From the IMG/VR virus record IMGVR_UViG_3300034104_003611, positions 1-52,994 of that record: 52,994 bases of DNA. One strand, 5' to 3'. The first letter of the stretch is position 1. The number at the start of each line of letters is the position of its first letter. Below the pieces are notes generated by a model, which saw only the letters and a list, made by a program, of their open reading frames with translations, had not been told where the DNA came from and searched no databases. Origin of the DNA: a virus. The position numbers and the translations under genes are program-made. Positions 24,801 to 32,650 of this stretch are shown here, in pieces.

Positions 24801-26316
24801 TGCCGCGTTCTACGGCCGGACCTGCGCCCTGACCTGGAACCCGGTCAGCGGCAGCCTCCGGACGGTGTTCTACGAGATCCGGCAGGGAAGCACGTGGGCT
24901 GCCGCCACCAAGGTGGCCAAGATCAGCTCAGACGGCACCGGCTACTCCCTGGACGCCAGCTGGTCTGGCGCCCGGACGTTCTGGGTGGCGGCGGTGGATG
25001 CGGTGGGGAACTACGGCACCCCCGGCAGCGTGGTAGCGACCGTGGTGCCGGCTCCGGCGCCATCGCTGAGCACAGCCTTCAACGGCGGTGAGGTCCAGAT
25101 CAGCTGGCAACCGGTGCGGGGCACGCTGGAGGTGGCCTACTACGAGGTACGCCGCGGCAGCACCTTCGCCACCGCCACGCTCCAGGGTCGGGTGAACGCC
25201 ACCTACTTCGCCAAGATTGTGGACTGGGGCCAATCCGAGCGGTTCTGGGTGGTAGCCGTGGACATCAACGGCCTCTACAGCGGATCCTCCGGCTACGGCA
25301 CGGAAGTGTCCGTCGACATTGTGGTTCCGGCTCCCAGTCAGCCGACGATCACGCAGCAGGTGGTGGACAACAACGTCCTACTGCGCTGGACCGACTGCAC
25401 CACCGTGTTGCCGGTGAACACCTTTGAGCTCCGCCGGGGAGCAACCTGGGAGACTGCCGCGGTCATCGGCACCAAGTCCGGATTGTTCACGACCGTCTTT
25501 GAGACGGTGGCGGGCTCGTTCAAGTACTGGCTGGCGGCGATTGACACCGCAGGCAATTACGGCACTCCCGGAAGCGTCGTAGCCAGCGTCAACCATCCGC
25601 CCGACTACGTCCTGAAACTGGACCAGAACTCAACCTTCAGCGGCACCAAGGTCAACGCCAAGCTGGATGCGGGCATACTGACGCTGGGCCTGGATCTGAC
25701 TGAGACGTATCAGGATCATTTCACCAGCCGGAGCTGGACCACTCCTCAGCAGCAGATCAACGCTGGGTTTCCTCGCTGGGTGATGCCGTCCACCACTTCT
25801 GCCTCCTACGAGGAGATCGTGGACTACGGCGCGGTGGTGCCATCCAGCAAGGTTGCTCAGGTCCTGACCAGCACCGTGGTGGCCGGGGCGTTCTCCGTGA
25901 CGCCCAAGATCAGCGTGCGCAAGCTGACCACCGATGCGTGGACTGACTACGCCGGAGTGGATCAGGTCTACACCACTGATTTCCGCTACATCAAGTTCCG
26001 GTACGACTTCAGCAGTTCCGGCGGCGATGACTTGATGGAGCTGACCAGCCTGAACTACCGGCTGGACTCCAAGCTGCGGAACGACTTTGGAACGGCCACC
26101 GCGAACGCCGGTGATACAGGTGGAACCACGGTGAACTTCACCATCAACTTCGTTGACGTGGAAGCCATCAGCGTGACACCGTCCGGGACCGTCCCCAGGA
26201 TCGCCATCTATGATTTCGTGGACGCCCCTAACCCGACGAGCTTCAAGGTGCTGCTCTTTGACACCAGCGGCAACCGCGTGAGCGGGGCGTTCAGCTGGAG
26301 CGCCCGAGGAGTCTAA
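21838..26316 (+). CDS. Central tail tip / host specificity protein J
   Basis: A 1492-aa gpJ-like protein (lambda J is 1132 aa). The N-terminus has the family opening (NTSYAEIIDLISEGEIEGF, KDIYLNNTQIL) but ~80 residues of beta module (GTYTQSGGNIVVTFANHRF... SNTFTLAASGAS) are inserted before NFVGATVRTRYGT. HDII-like regions, WILYDLLLSKRYGFG and the SCNVNIQTSEEAFKLINDL stretch follow. About residues 895-1255 form four tandem FN3-like repeats sharing YYEVRRGSTW, FWVAAVD and GNYGTPGSV. The C-terminal ~230 residues are probably the receptor-binding part. It is the last lambda-type tail gene. Confidence 0.93.
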   Translation: MPETDRDNLNNTSYAEIIDLISEGEIEGFATPSAAGMTRDTAEYNLALLKDIYLNNTQILTQTETVRTGTYTQSGGNIVVTFANHRFAVGQKISLWINSGAAAGAGELRTVTSVTSNTFTLAASGASTASGSCAFVRGSAYNFVGATVRTRYGTRTQRVMVLPTGSGYVSNEVPVNEVIERDYPIVRMITDESVDTVRVTIAVPQLQQFDSDGDIRGQSFQFAIDVQYDGGPWSSVRNSPFTVKGRTADLYQRDYMITLDEDANYPVGIRVRRLSADSTNPKYINAFTWSSYTEITSRRLRYPHSALVGMRVNAEQFNSIPTRAYLIRGRKIKLPSNAEVNLSSGRVTYTGVWDGTFAAAEQWCSDPAWILYDLLLSKRYGFGDHVTAASLDKWAFYSASQYCNELVPTGFGGTEPRFSCNVNIQTSEEAFKLINDLCSVFRAMPYWSTGALTLGQDRPASPAYLFTLANVDEAGFTYTGSDTRVRPTVALVSYLDLDTREISYEQVEDRAAIAKYGVQTTQISAFACTSRGQANRIGEWLLYSAQYETEVVKFTASIDAGTVVRPGQIIEIADPVRAGVRRGGRIAAATTTTITVDSATDLPGSGGTVSVIMKDGTVQSRTMTGRSGTVITLSSALTAAPGVNSVWVYSGGGAQTSQWRVIAVEEEDGLRYGVTALSYNGSKYAYVERDRPLAFRDVTQLDQVPAAPTGLKLSETLYTYQAEVRAKVIANWQPRSGVNYYRVRWRKGNGNWNTVTVQGPDYEILNISPGEFDLEIYSLSATGKASSSALTGTINALGKTAPPSNVTGLTAVIDKDLGVTLSWTPVTDLDLKDYEIRSGGNNWEDSSFLAYVKTSRYVLGLLDPSTTVYRVKARDTSNVVSQTAASRTVTITPPGAPSVSFSIEDPVAAITWTTPTGSYTPDYYELRYGGTFGAGTSVARVYGNSFNVPITWTGSRTFWVAGVDPAGNTGTAGSVVVATTAAAAPSVSAAFYGRTCALTWNPVSGSLRTVFYEIRQGSTWAAATKVAKISSDGTGYSLDASWSGARTFWVAAVDAVGNYGTPGSVVATVVPAPAPSLSTAFNGGEVQISWQPVRGTLEVAYYEVRRGSTFATATLQGRVNATYFAKIVDWGQSERFWVVAVDINGLYSGSSGYGTEVSVDIVVPAPSQPTITQQVVDNNVLLRWTDCTTVLPVNTFELRRGATWETAAVIGTKSGLFTTVFETVAGSFKYWLAAIDTAGNYGTPGSVVASVNHPPDYVLKLDQNSTFSGTKVNAKLDAGILTLGLDLTETYQDHFTSRSWTTPQQQINAGFPRWVMPSTTSASYEEIVDYGAVVPSSKVAQVLTSTVVAGAFSVTPKISVRKLTTDAWTDYAGVDQVYTTDFRYIKFRYDFSSSGGDDLMELTSLNYRLDSKLRNDFGTATANAGDTGGTTVNFTINFVDVEAISVTPSGTVPRIAIYDFVDAPNPTSFKVLLFDTSGNRVSGAFSWSARGV

Positions 26317-28097
26317 TGGCCAACTGGAGCAACCCCACCCTCACGTCGCTCTACACCGACTTCCTGACGGAACTGAAGGCGCGGGACGAGGACCTGGCTA
26401 AGCAGTTTGACGGCCAGACCGTCAGCAACTTGGCGACCGGGACGATCCGCTGGTCCAGTTCCGCGAACCGCTGGCAGAAGTGGACCGGCTCCGCCTGGGG
26501 TGAGCTCACCACCACCTATGCGCTGACCGGGCTCAGCACCACCGGCAACGCCAGTATTGGCGGCACGTTGACGGTGACCGGAGCGGCGGCACTGAACGGC
26601 GGCGGCACCAGCACCACCCCGGCCACGGCGGACAACACAACGGCCATCGCCACCACGGCCTACGTCAAGGCGCAGGGCTACGCCGCGCTGGCCTCCCCGA
26701 CGTTCACGGGGACCCCGGCGGCGCCGACTGCGGCCGTAGGCACCAACACGACGCAGCTGGCGACATGCGCCTACGTCAACGCTGAGATCAGCAACGATGC
26801 CGTCCTGAAGACCGGCAGCACCATGACCGGTGCGCTCCAGGTTCCCTCCGGGACGGTGAGCGCCAACGGTATCCAGGTGGGCGCGGCCGGCACGGGCCTT
26901 TACAGCCCGGGCACGGGGATCCTGGCGCTGGCGGCAGATGGCACTGAGGTGCTGCGGGTCACGGCCGCTAACGGCCTGGCACTGGGCTCCACCGGCACCA
27001 ACGTCAACGTTGGCTTCCGGCACACCAAGAACATCACCGGCGGCACCACGGCCTGGGCGCAACTGCTAGACGGCCTGGTCCAGACCGACGTGACCTCAGT
27101 TGCGGCCGGACTGGGCACCAGCATCGGCACGGCGGCCAGCACGGTCCTGACATCCCTGGTCCATTTCCAAGCCGCCACCGGGACCCTGGGCGCCAGCACT
27201 GTCATCACGAACCAGATTGGCTTCAGCGCCAGCAGCACGCTGGCCGGTGCGACGAACGACTACGGGTTCTACGGCGCCATCGGCGCCGGCACCGGCAACT
27301 GGAACTGCTACATGGTGGGCACCGCGCCCAACTACTTCGCCGGGCAGGTGCAGTTGGGCGCGGGCTCCGTCACGGCTCCGTCCCTGAGCACAAACGGTGA
27401 CACCGACACCGGCATCTACTTTCCCGCGGCGGGCCTGCTGGGCTTCACCGTTGACGGTGCGATTGCGGGTGCGTTTGACTCCTTCGGCAACCTGCGGCTC
27501 TACAACGCAGTCGGCACGTTCTACACCAACATCACCAACGCCCCGACCGCCAACCGCACGCTGGCGCTACCGGACGGCAACGTGACGCTGGTAGCCGGCA
27601 CGATGGTGCCCACCACCGGCACGGGCGCTACAGGCACCTGGGGGATCAGCATCTCGCAGAATGCGGCCACCGCGACCACGGCGACGAACTGCTCCAGGAG
27701 CGTAGTGGCCGGTAACGGTATGACAGGTGGTGGTGCTCTGACGGCTGACCGCACGGTCGCGTTGGGCACACCCGGCTCGATCACTGATGCATCCACCAAC
27801 TCAGTTTCAGCCGACAGCCACACTCACGCGCTGGCGGAGAGCTCTGTTCGGCTCCTACTTGCTGATGGCACGACCAACGGCGTCGGAACCTACGCTTGGT
27901 GCGCCACGACAGCGGCGTCGGGTGCAAAAGCTCCAAACTCGACGATTGCCGGTTCAGCCATGCGCTACGCCGACGCCGAGGATGGAACTTTCCAAACCGC
28001 CGCCCCGAGCGGCACCTGGCGCTGCATGGGCGCCACTCGCGGCCCCGCTTCCAACTACGGCACCTTTGGCACCACCCTCTGGCTGCGCATCTCCTAA
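26316..28097 (+). CDS. Tail fibre / side fibre-like protein
   Basis: A 593-aa, Gly/Thr/Ala-rich fibrous protein coupled to J (TAATG). The N-terminus (TLTSLYTDFLTELKARDED, GTIRWSSSANRWQKW) looks like an attachment domain, followed by repeated shaft motifs (GNASIGGTLTVTGAAAL, ASPTFTGTPAAPTAAVGT, TTAYVKAQGYAAL) typical of phage tail fibres. The C-terminal region (MRYADAEDGTFQTAAPSGTW) closely resembles fibre tips in other phages. Likely involved in host recognition. Confidence 0.85.
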   Translation: MANWSNPTLTSLYTDFLTELKARDEDLAKQFDGQTVSNLATGTIRWSSSANRWQKWTGSAWGELTTTYALTGLSTTGNASIGGTLTVTGAAALNGGGTSTTPATADNTTAIATTAYVKAQGYAALASPTFTGTPAAPTAAVGTNTTQLATCAYVNAEISNDAVLKTGSTMTGALQVPSGTVSANGIQVGAAGTGLYSPGTGILALAADGTEVLRVTAANGLALGSTGTNVNVGFRHTKNITGGTTAWAQLLDGLVQTDVTSVAAGLGTSIGTAASTVLTSLVHFQAATGTLGASTVITNQIGFSASSTLAGATNDYGFYGAIGAGTGNWNCYMVGTAPNYFAGQVQLGAGSVTAPSLSTNGDTDTGIYFPAAGLLGFTVDGAIAGAFDSFGNLRLYNAVGTFYTNITNAPTANRTLALPDGNVTLVAGTMVPTTGTGATGTWGISISQNAATATTATNCSRSVVAGNGMTGGGALTADRTVALGTPGSITDASTNSVSADSHTHALAESSVRLLLADGTTNGVGTYAWCATTAASGAKAPNSTIAGSAMRYADAEDGTFQTAAPSGTWRCMGATRGPASNYGTFGTTLWLRIS

Positions 28098-28109
28098 CAG
28101 GATCACTCG

Positions 28110-28499
28110 ATGACTTTCGACTATCGCAACCCGATCTACAACAGATTCGGAACTGTTGACTGTGAAATAAATCATCCGATCTATGGATGGATTCCATTCA
28201 CTGCATCGCCCGAAGACTCAGAACAGCACGGCCGCGATCTTTATCAGAAGATCATCGCAGAGGCGGAGATTGCTCCTGCGATTGAGCCTTCTGATGCTGA
28301 GCTCGCAGCTGAGATTCGGGCTGGGCGTGATCGGCTTCTGGCGCAGTCAGATTGGACGCAGCTGCCAGATGTTCCGGTCGCCACAGCCAAAGCGTGGGCG
28401 ACCTACCGGCAGCAGCTGCGGGACATCACCGCGCAGCCGACCTTCCCTCATAATGTGACCTTGCCTCAGCCGCCGCAACCCGAGATCACCAATGCCTGA
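28110..28499 (+). CDS. Tail fibre assembly-like protein (phage tail APC domain)
   Basis: A 129-aa protein. The C-terminal half (RAGRDRLLAQSDWTQLPD, AWATYRQQLRDIT, FPHNVTLP) is the conserved 'tail assembly chaperone' motif found beside fibre genes in many phages. The N-terminal ~60 residues (NPIYNRFGTVDCEINHPIYG) are coded in noticeably AT-richer DNA, suggesting the domains have separate histories. It lies directly after the fibre gene. Confidence 0.8.
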   Translation: MTFDYRNPIYNRFGTVDCEINHPIYGWIPFTASPEDSEQHGRDLYQKIIAEAEIAPAIEPSDAELAAEIRAGRDRLLAQSDWTQLPDVPVATAKAWATYRQQLRDITAQPTFPHNVTLPQPPQPEITNA

Positions 28500-28671
28500 T
28501 CCCAAGCAGAAGCTCACCGAGTTGATTGAGGCGTATGCGGTAGCACGCGCCACCGGGAATGCCTTGCTGGTCCAGTCCGCCGGAGCGGGCCTGATTGGCT
28601 TCCTGGAGACCATCACCATCACCACCGACGTAGAGGTGGAACCGGCGGAGGCGGATGGCGGTCAAGGCTAA
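28492..28671 (+). CDS. Small hypothetical protein
   Basis: A 59-aa frame starting at ATG 28492, overlapping the previous gene's end by 8 bp and the next gene's start by 17 bp. It has an amphipathic N-terminal helix (KLTELIEAYAVARATGN) and an acidic tail. No family recognised. The tight packing in the fibre-lysis block is the main support. Confidence 0.6.
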   Translation: MPDPKQKLTELIEAYAVARATGNALLVQSAGAGLIGFLETITITTDVEVEPAEADGGQG

Positions 28672-28807
28672 AACCGGCTCCTTGGGGCGGGTCCTGCACG
28701 TGGCGGGCCGCCCCAAGCGGACCCGCCAAGGTCGGTCCATCAACACACACCTCGGTGCAACATCCCGTAACCGGGCTAAGAAGAGGTACAGAGGCCAAGG
28801 CCGGTAG
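28655..28807 (+). CDS. Small, very basic late protein
   Basis: A 50-aa protein, about 30% Arg/Lys (GRPKRTRQGRSIN, SRNRAKKRYRGQGR), with no acidic residues. It overlaps both neighbours. Short basic proteins with this GRPKRTxQGRS...KRYRGQG pattern recur in late regions of cyanophage-like genomes, as far as I recall. A nucleic-acid-binding virion component is possible, but the function is unknown. Confidence 0.6.
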   Translation: MAVKAKTGSLGRVLHVAGRPKRTRQGRSINTHLGATSRNRAKKRYRGQGR

Positions 28808-28947
28808 TGGACCACGAAAACCGCGAGAACTGGCGCAAGATCAAGGAGGCGCTGGAAGCCGCGGGCAAAACCGATAACTGGTACTACCGGCGTGCCGTTG
28901 CCATCCTCAACGGCCTGCCGGATCCTCTGGCTCACCCCTCGGTATGA
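28807..28947 (+). CDS. Small hypothetical protein
   Basis: A 46-aa frame starting at GTG 28807, overlapping the previous stop by one base (TAGTG) and the next gene by ATGA. Aromatic and charged, with a predicted helix (NRENWRKIKEALEAAG) followed by WYYRRAVAILNGLPDP. Not recognised. Confidence 0.55.
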   Translation: MDHENRENWRKIKEALEAAGKTDNWYYRRAVAILNGLPDPLAHPSV

Positions 28948-29243
28948 TCCAGGGATCGGGCAGCGGCCACATGGAGCGCGAAGTATCTCACGCTGAGATC
29001 TACCGGGAGCTGGGAGTGCTCCAGGGCAAGATGGACAGCCTGCTGCTCCATCGCACCAAGGACGAGCAGGACAAGACAGACGTGTTTCGCCGTCTGGGCA
29101 TCCTGGAGAACCGCATGGCGCAGGTGCTGCTGATTGCGGTGCTGGCCAGCTTGATCCTCCCCTCCATCATTTCCTTCATCACAGAGCGGACCCGCCTGGA
29201 GCTGCATCAGGCCCCGGCTCCCGCTTTGACGCCATCTCGATAA
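28944..29243 (+). CDS. Coiled-coil, single-TM protein of the lysis region
   Basis: A 99-aa protein. Residues ~12-58 form a charged coiled coil (AEIYRELGVLQGKMDSLLLH, DVFRRLGILENRMAQ) followed by one strongly hydrophobic helix (VLLIAVLASLILPSIISFI, ~60-79) and a short polar tail. Such a layout next to a holin-like gene and endolysin fits a holin partner, antiholin or spanin-like component. The exact role is not determined. Confidence 0.65.
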   Translation: MIQGSGSGHMEREVSHAEIYRELGVLQGKMDSLLLHRTKDEQDKTDVFRRLGILENRMAQVLLIAVLASLILPSIISFITERTRLELHQAPAPALTPSR

Positions 29244-29267
29244 CCTGGGGGCACCCGAGCCAGCCCG

Positions 29268-29453
29268 ATGGACCGCTTTGCTGACTACATCGCTTTGATC
29301 GTTGCCATTCACGGTGTGGCCGTGGTGATCGTCAACATGACGCCCACCCCCAAGGACAACGAGGCGCTGACCACCTACACCAGGCTGGGCGTGAAGCTGT
29401 ACCGGGCGCTGGAGATCCTGGCCGGCATCATCACCCCCCTGGCTAAGCGATGA
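29268..29453 (+). CDS. Small holin-like membrane protein
   Basis: A 61-aa protein with a hydrophobic N-terminal helix (DYIALIVAIHGVAVVIVNM) and a second moderately hydrophobic C-terminal helix (LEILAGIITPLA) around a polar middle. It ends in an ATGA overlap with the endolysin gene. Size, topology and position fit a small holin, though no family motif is visible. Confidence 0.6.
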   Translation: MDRFADYIALIVAIHGVAVVIVNMTPTPKDNEALTTYTRLGVKLYRALEILAGIITPLAKR

Positions 29454-30511
29454 GCGCCCGCCTCACCGAGTACGTCAAGCACACCAACCTGGCCCTGGCG
29501 CATCACCTGGCGTTCTGGAACCGGGTGGAGCAGCTCCTGCCGCCGGACGCGCTGAAGGATGGCGGTGAGCTCCGCTCCATGTGGCTGGCGGCCGCTCCCC
29601 CCAAGACCCCGCTGAGCCTGGAACCGGGGCTGAAGCTGATCCGGGAGTTTGAGGGCTGCGAGCTGGAGGCTTACGACGACGGCGTGGGCGTCTGGACCAT
29701 CGGCTGGGGCAACACCCGCCACATTGACGGCACCCCGGTCAAGAAGGGCGACAAGATCAGCCGGGAGCTGGCGGACGAGATGCTGTCCGCCACGGTGGAG
29801 CATCAGGTCATCCCGGCGCTGTCCAAGAGCATCCCCTACTGGGCGGAGATGAGCGCCAACCAGCGCGGTGCCCTGACCTCCTTTGCCTACAACCTGGGCT
29901 GGCATTTCTACGGGCGGGAGGACTTCAAGACCATCTCTGCCGCGCTGCGTGAGAGGCGGTGGAAGGATGTGCCGGCGGCCATGATGCTCTACCGCAACCC
30001 CGGCTCCAACGTGGAGGCTGGCCTGAAGCGGCGGAGGGCGGCGGAGGGCAACCTGTGGGCGTCCGGCATCCAGCAGCAGCAGGGCGGCGTCCGATTCACC
30101 CCCTCCTCCCCGTTCAGCACCCGGGTCACCCCGCACATCACCTACGGCGAGTTTGCGCTGGGCCAGGAGGCGCGGCGCTTCACCGCTCAGCATCAGTGCG
30201 ACACCGCGGTGGAGCTGGCGGAGTTCATGGAGCGTGCGCGGCGCGAGTTCGGCGGCAAGGCCGTGCAGATCACCTCCGGCTACCGTCCCGCAGCCATCAA
30301 CCGCTCCGTGGGTGGCGCCAGTGGCTCCGAGCACCTCTACGACGCTCCCGGAGTGGGAGCGGTGGACTTCCTGATTGACGGCGTGGACATCTACACGCTT
30401 CAGGCATGGTGCGATAAGTTCTGGCCGTACAGCCTGGGATACGGCGCCCCCAAGGGCTTCGTCCACCTGGGCATCCGCAATGGTCGCCCCAGGGTGCGCT
30501 GGGACTACTGA
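29450..30511 (+). CDS. Bifunctional endolysin: GH24 lysozyme + M15 D-Ala-D-Ala carboxypeptidase
   Basis: A 353-aa protein with two cell-wall domains. Residues ~55-205 are a T4/P22-type GH24 lysozyme: catalytic E68 (REFEGCELEAYDD) and T83 (VWTIGWGNT), then QRGALTSFAYNLG and RRRAAEGNLW. Residues ~225-353 are an M15 zinc peptidase: TSGYRP, SEHLYDAPGVGAVDF with H295 and D306, and H339 in FVHLG. No signal peptide is seen, so release depends on a holin; the two upstream membrane proteins are candidates. Confidence 0.92.
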   Translation: MSARLTEYVKHTNLALAHHLAFWNRVEQLLPPDALKDGGELRSMWLAAAPPKTPLSLEPGLKLIREFEGCELEAYDDGVGVWTIGWGNTRHIDGTPVKKGDKISRELADEMLSATVEHQVIPALSKSIPYWAEMSANQRGALTSFAYNLGWHFYGREDFKTISAALRERRWKDVPAAMMLYRNPGSNVEAGLKRRRAAEGNLWASGIQQQQGGVRFTPSSPFSTRVTPHITYGEFALGQEARRFTAQHQCDTAVELAEFMERARREFGGKAVQITSGYRPAAINRSVGGASGSEHLYDAPGVGAVDFLIDGVDIYTLQAWCDKFWPYSLGYGAPKGFVHLGIRNGRPRVRWDY

Positions 30512-30684
30512 TGAACATGCGTGCGGTAGCCCGGGAGATCGCCCCGGGCCTGACCCAGCTGATCCGGCTGGACAGCGGAGTGACGGTGTGGATGGCCACG
30601 CGCACTCCAGAGGTACTCTTCACCTACGACGAGCAGCACGCCCGACGCTGGCTGGCGGCTCCCCCCTCTCACCCCAAGGCATGA
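30511..30684 (+). CDS. Small hypothetical protein between endolysin and dCTP deaminase
   Basis: A 57-aa frame whose ATG (30511) overlaps the endolysin's TGA and whose TGA overlaps the ATG of dCTP deaminase, so it links both by translational coupling. Contains a VTVWMATRTPEVLFTYDEQ strand-like region. No family recognised. Confidence 0.6.
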   Translation: MNMRAVAREIAPGLTQLIRLDSGVTVWMATRTPEVLFTYDEQHARRWLAAPPSHPKA

Positions 30685-32375
30685 TCCTTCCTGACCACGA
30701 GATCCGCCGCCTGTGCCTTCAACACAGCCTGGTGAAGCCGTTCCGCGAGGAGCTCCTGAACCCGGCCTCGCTGGATCTGACCCTCGGGGAGCGTCTGCTG
30801 GTGGAGCAGGAGGAGCACGAGTGTCTCCAGATCCACAGCATTGCTGACCGGACTGCTGACGACCCGTTCCTGCTGATGCCCGGGCAATTCGTCCTGGCGG
30901 AGACTGCTGAGACCTTCAACCTGCCCAACCACGTGGCGGGGCAGTTCGTGCTCAAATCCAGCCGTGCGCGGGAGGGCCTGGAGCACCTCCTGGCTGGGTA
31001 CTGCGACCCCGGGTGGAACGGCAGCCGGCTCACCCTGGAGCTCCAGAACGCCAGGCGCTACCACCCCGTCCGGCTGTGGCCGGGGATGAAGATTGGCCAG
31101 ATGGTGTTCCACCTGATCTCCGGCGAGGTTGAGCGGAGCTACGCCGTCACCGGCCGGTACAACGGGGATGGAGCCGTCACCGCCAGCAAGGGCTGAGGTG
31201 ATCAACCGAGTGGTCTTAGCGGCGTGCGCGGCCGCGGCCTCGGTGATGAGGTGTGCGTAGCGGTTGGTGGTGGCGGCGCTGGTGTGACCCAGCAGCTGCC
31301 CCACGGCCGGCAGGTTGAGTCCGCCGTAGCTGATGGCGTAGGAGGCGAAGCTATGGCGCAGGTCATGGACACGCAGGTTCTTGATCTGCGCGACCTCGAG
31401 GACCTGAAGCCAGAGCCGGCGGTAGCCGTTGAAGGGCTTGGTGGGATCCTGACCGGGAATGATCCAGGGGCTGTCCGAGAACTGACGCAGCTGGATCAGC
31501 AGGTCAATGGCCTCCGGCGGCAGGTGGATGGTGCGGTGCTCCCCCGTGCGGCCTCCCGTCTTGTGGTGCTCCGGCGGGATGGCAATGACCCCGGCGTCCA
31601 TCTCCACCCATTCCCACCGGCATTCCATGATCTCGCGGAGCCTGGCGCCGGTGAAAAGCAGAAGGCGCACGAGGCACGCGAAAAGCCACCGCTGAGGCGT
31701 GTTGACCCACTGGTCCAGGGCTTGGCCTAGGCGAACGATTTCAGCGGGCCGGAGGTAGCGCCGACGCGCCTTGTCCTGCTTCACCTTCACCAGCCGGCAG
31801 GGATTGGTGTGTTGCGGCCGCAGGCCCCAGAGCTCCGCCTGGTTGAAGGCGGCGCTGAGCATCATGCGGATCTTGGTGATGTTGAACTCGGTGCCTCCCG
31901 TCTCGCGCTTGTGCGCCAGCAGGTCCGCAATGTGCGCCGGCGTGACCTCCGGCACCCGCAGCGCCCCCATGAAGGGCAGGACGTGGAGGCGCCAGATGAC
32001 CTCGTAGTTGGCCTGGGTGCCCTTGGCGAGCGTGGGGTAGTGCCGCCGCTCCAGGAGCTCCTGAAACTCGCGCAGCGTGGGGCTGTTGCGCAGCTGCTGG
32101 CGGGCGGTGGTGAGATCCTCCCCCTTGGCCGCGGCACCCAGGATGACGTGCGCCTGCTCCCGGGCCAGCTCCGGCGCAATCACGTCTGCCCGTCCGATCT
32201 TGTGCTGCCGCTCCTTGCCGCTGGGCAGGTCATAGCGCAGGTACCAGGTCTTCACTCCGGAGGGCAGGACCAGCACGCCGAGTCCGGGCACCTTGCCGTC
32301 CCGCAGCCAGTATTTCTTGGAGCTGGGCCTGGCATTGGCGATGGTTGGTTTGGTCAGTGAAGGCTTCTGCTGCAT
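30669..32375 (-). CDS. int: Tyrosine-recombinase integrase (with antisense-overlap extension)
   Basis: The open frame is 568 aa. Residues 1-~394 are a full phage integrase: N-terminal DUF4102-like arm-binding region (VPGLGVLVLPSGVKTWYLRY), core-binding helices (~95-200) and the catalytic domain with R245 (TGARLREI), H337 and R340 (HDLRHSF), H364 (LLGHTSA) and nucleophile Y373 (TTNRYAHL). Normal integrases end soon after this. Here the frame stays open for about 174 more residues, exactly antisense to dCTP deaminase, with a Pro/Val/Leu-rich sequence of no recognisable fold. Either the integrase lost its stop codon or the extension is made. It is transcribed away from the attP-like region directly upstream. 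Confidence 0.9.
   Translation of the reverse strand: MQQKPSLTKPTIANARPSSKKYWLRDGKVPGLGVLVLPSGVKTWYLRYDLPSGKERQHKIGRADVIAPELAREQAHVILGAAAKGEDLTTARQQLRNSPTLREFQELLERRHYPTLAKGTQANYEVIWRLHVLPFMGALRVPEVTPAHIADLLAHKRETGGTEFNITKIRMMLSAAFNQAELWGLRPQHTNPCRLVKVKQDKARRRYLRPAEIVRLGQALDQWVNTPQRWLFACLVRLLLFTGARLREIMECRWEWVEMDAGVIAIPPEHHKTGGRTGEHRTIHLPPEAIDLLIQLRQFSDSPWIIPGQDPTKPFNGYRRLWLQVLEVAQIKNLRVHDLRHSFASYAISYGGLNLPAVGQLLGHTSAATTNRYAHLITEAAAAHAAKTTRLITSALAGGDGSIPVVPAGDGVAPLNLAGDQVEHHLANLHPRPQPDGVVAPGVLELQGEPAAVPPGVAVPSQEVLQALPRTAGFEHELPRHVVGQVEGLSSLRQDELPGHQQERVVSSPVSNAVDLETLVLLLLHQQTLPEGQIQRGRVQELLAERLHQAVLKAQAADLVVRKDHALG
30681..31196 (+). CDS. dcd: dCTP deaminase
   Basis: A 171-aa protein of the dUTPase/dCTP deaminase fold. 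Key motifs are LNPASLDLTLG, LMPGQFVLAETAETF, VLKSSRAREGL (phosphate binding), CDPGWNGSRLTLELQN with the catalytic glutamate, and LWPGMKIGQMVFH. It converts dCTP to dUTP (or dUMP if bifunctional), feeding thymidylate synthesis by the ThyX encoded at 34.2 kb. The start ATG 30681 overlaps the preceding stop. The whole gene is overlapped antisense by the open extension of the integrase frame. Confidence 0.93.
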   Translation: MILPDHEIRRLCLQHSLVKPFREELLNPASLDLTLGERLLVEQEEHECLQIHSIADRTADDPFLLMPGQFVLAETAETFNLPNHVAGQFVLKSSRAREGLEHLLAGYCDPGWNGSRLTLELQNARRYHPVRLWPGMKIGQMVFHLISGEVERSYAVTGRYNGDGAVTASKG

Positions 32376-32650
32376 GGTGGTTTCCGTTCCCGCTGCATTC
32401 CCGCTGATTTCCCGAAGGAGCCGGGACTATCGCTGAAGATGCGTGAAAAGGAAACCAGGCGAAGCCACTGAGATTCAACAGAACCGGGAACCGGCGTGAA
32501 CATCCGGGATCCCCCGGGATACTGCTGAATACCGGGGAACAAGGTGAAGGTGGACGGCCATGCGGAGGAGGTTTTGGCCGCAGTTTCAATGGCTTAGCTC
32601 CTCCACCATTCCCCCGAATCAGCTCATTCCCGCTGTATTCCCGCTGCCTT
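32376..32650. other. Probable attP region with two arm-site clusters
   Basis: Directly upstream of the integrase are three TTCCCG-type repeats at 32387, 32398 and 32409 (the first two are TTCCCGCTG, the third TTCCCGAAG). A second cluster has TTCCCGCTG at 32627 and 32638. Within each cluster the period is 11 bp, one helical turn, and the clusters are 240 bp apart. This looks like arm-type integrase sites flanking a core. CTCCTCCACCA at 32598-32608 recalls a tRNA 3' end and could be part of the core, but this is speculative. No gene occupies 32376-32623. Confidence 0.5.

Noticed and set aside
30669-31196. Treating the integrase C-terminal extension as a real new domain
   Set aside because: It is exactly antisense to a confident dCTP deaminase gene and shows no fold-like pattern; kept as an oddity rather than a domain.
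32588-32610. tRNA gene suggested by CTCCTCCACCA
   Set aside because: No T-arm complementarity or cloverleaf can be drawn; at most a tRNA-derived att core fragment.
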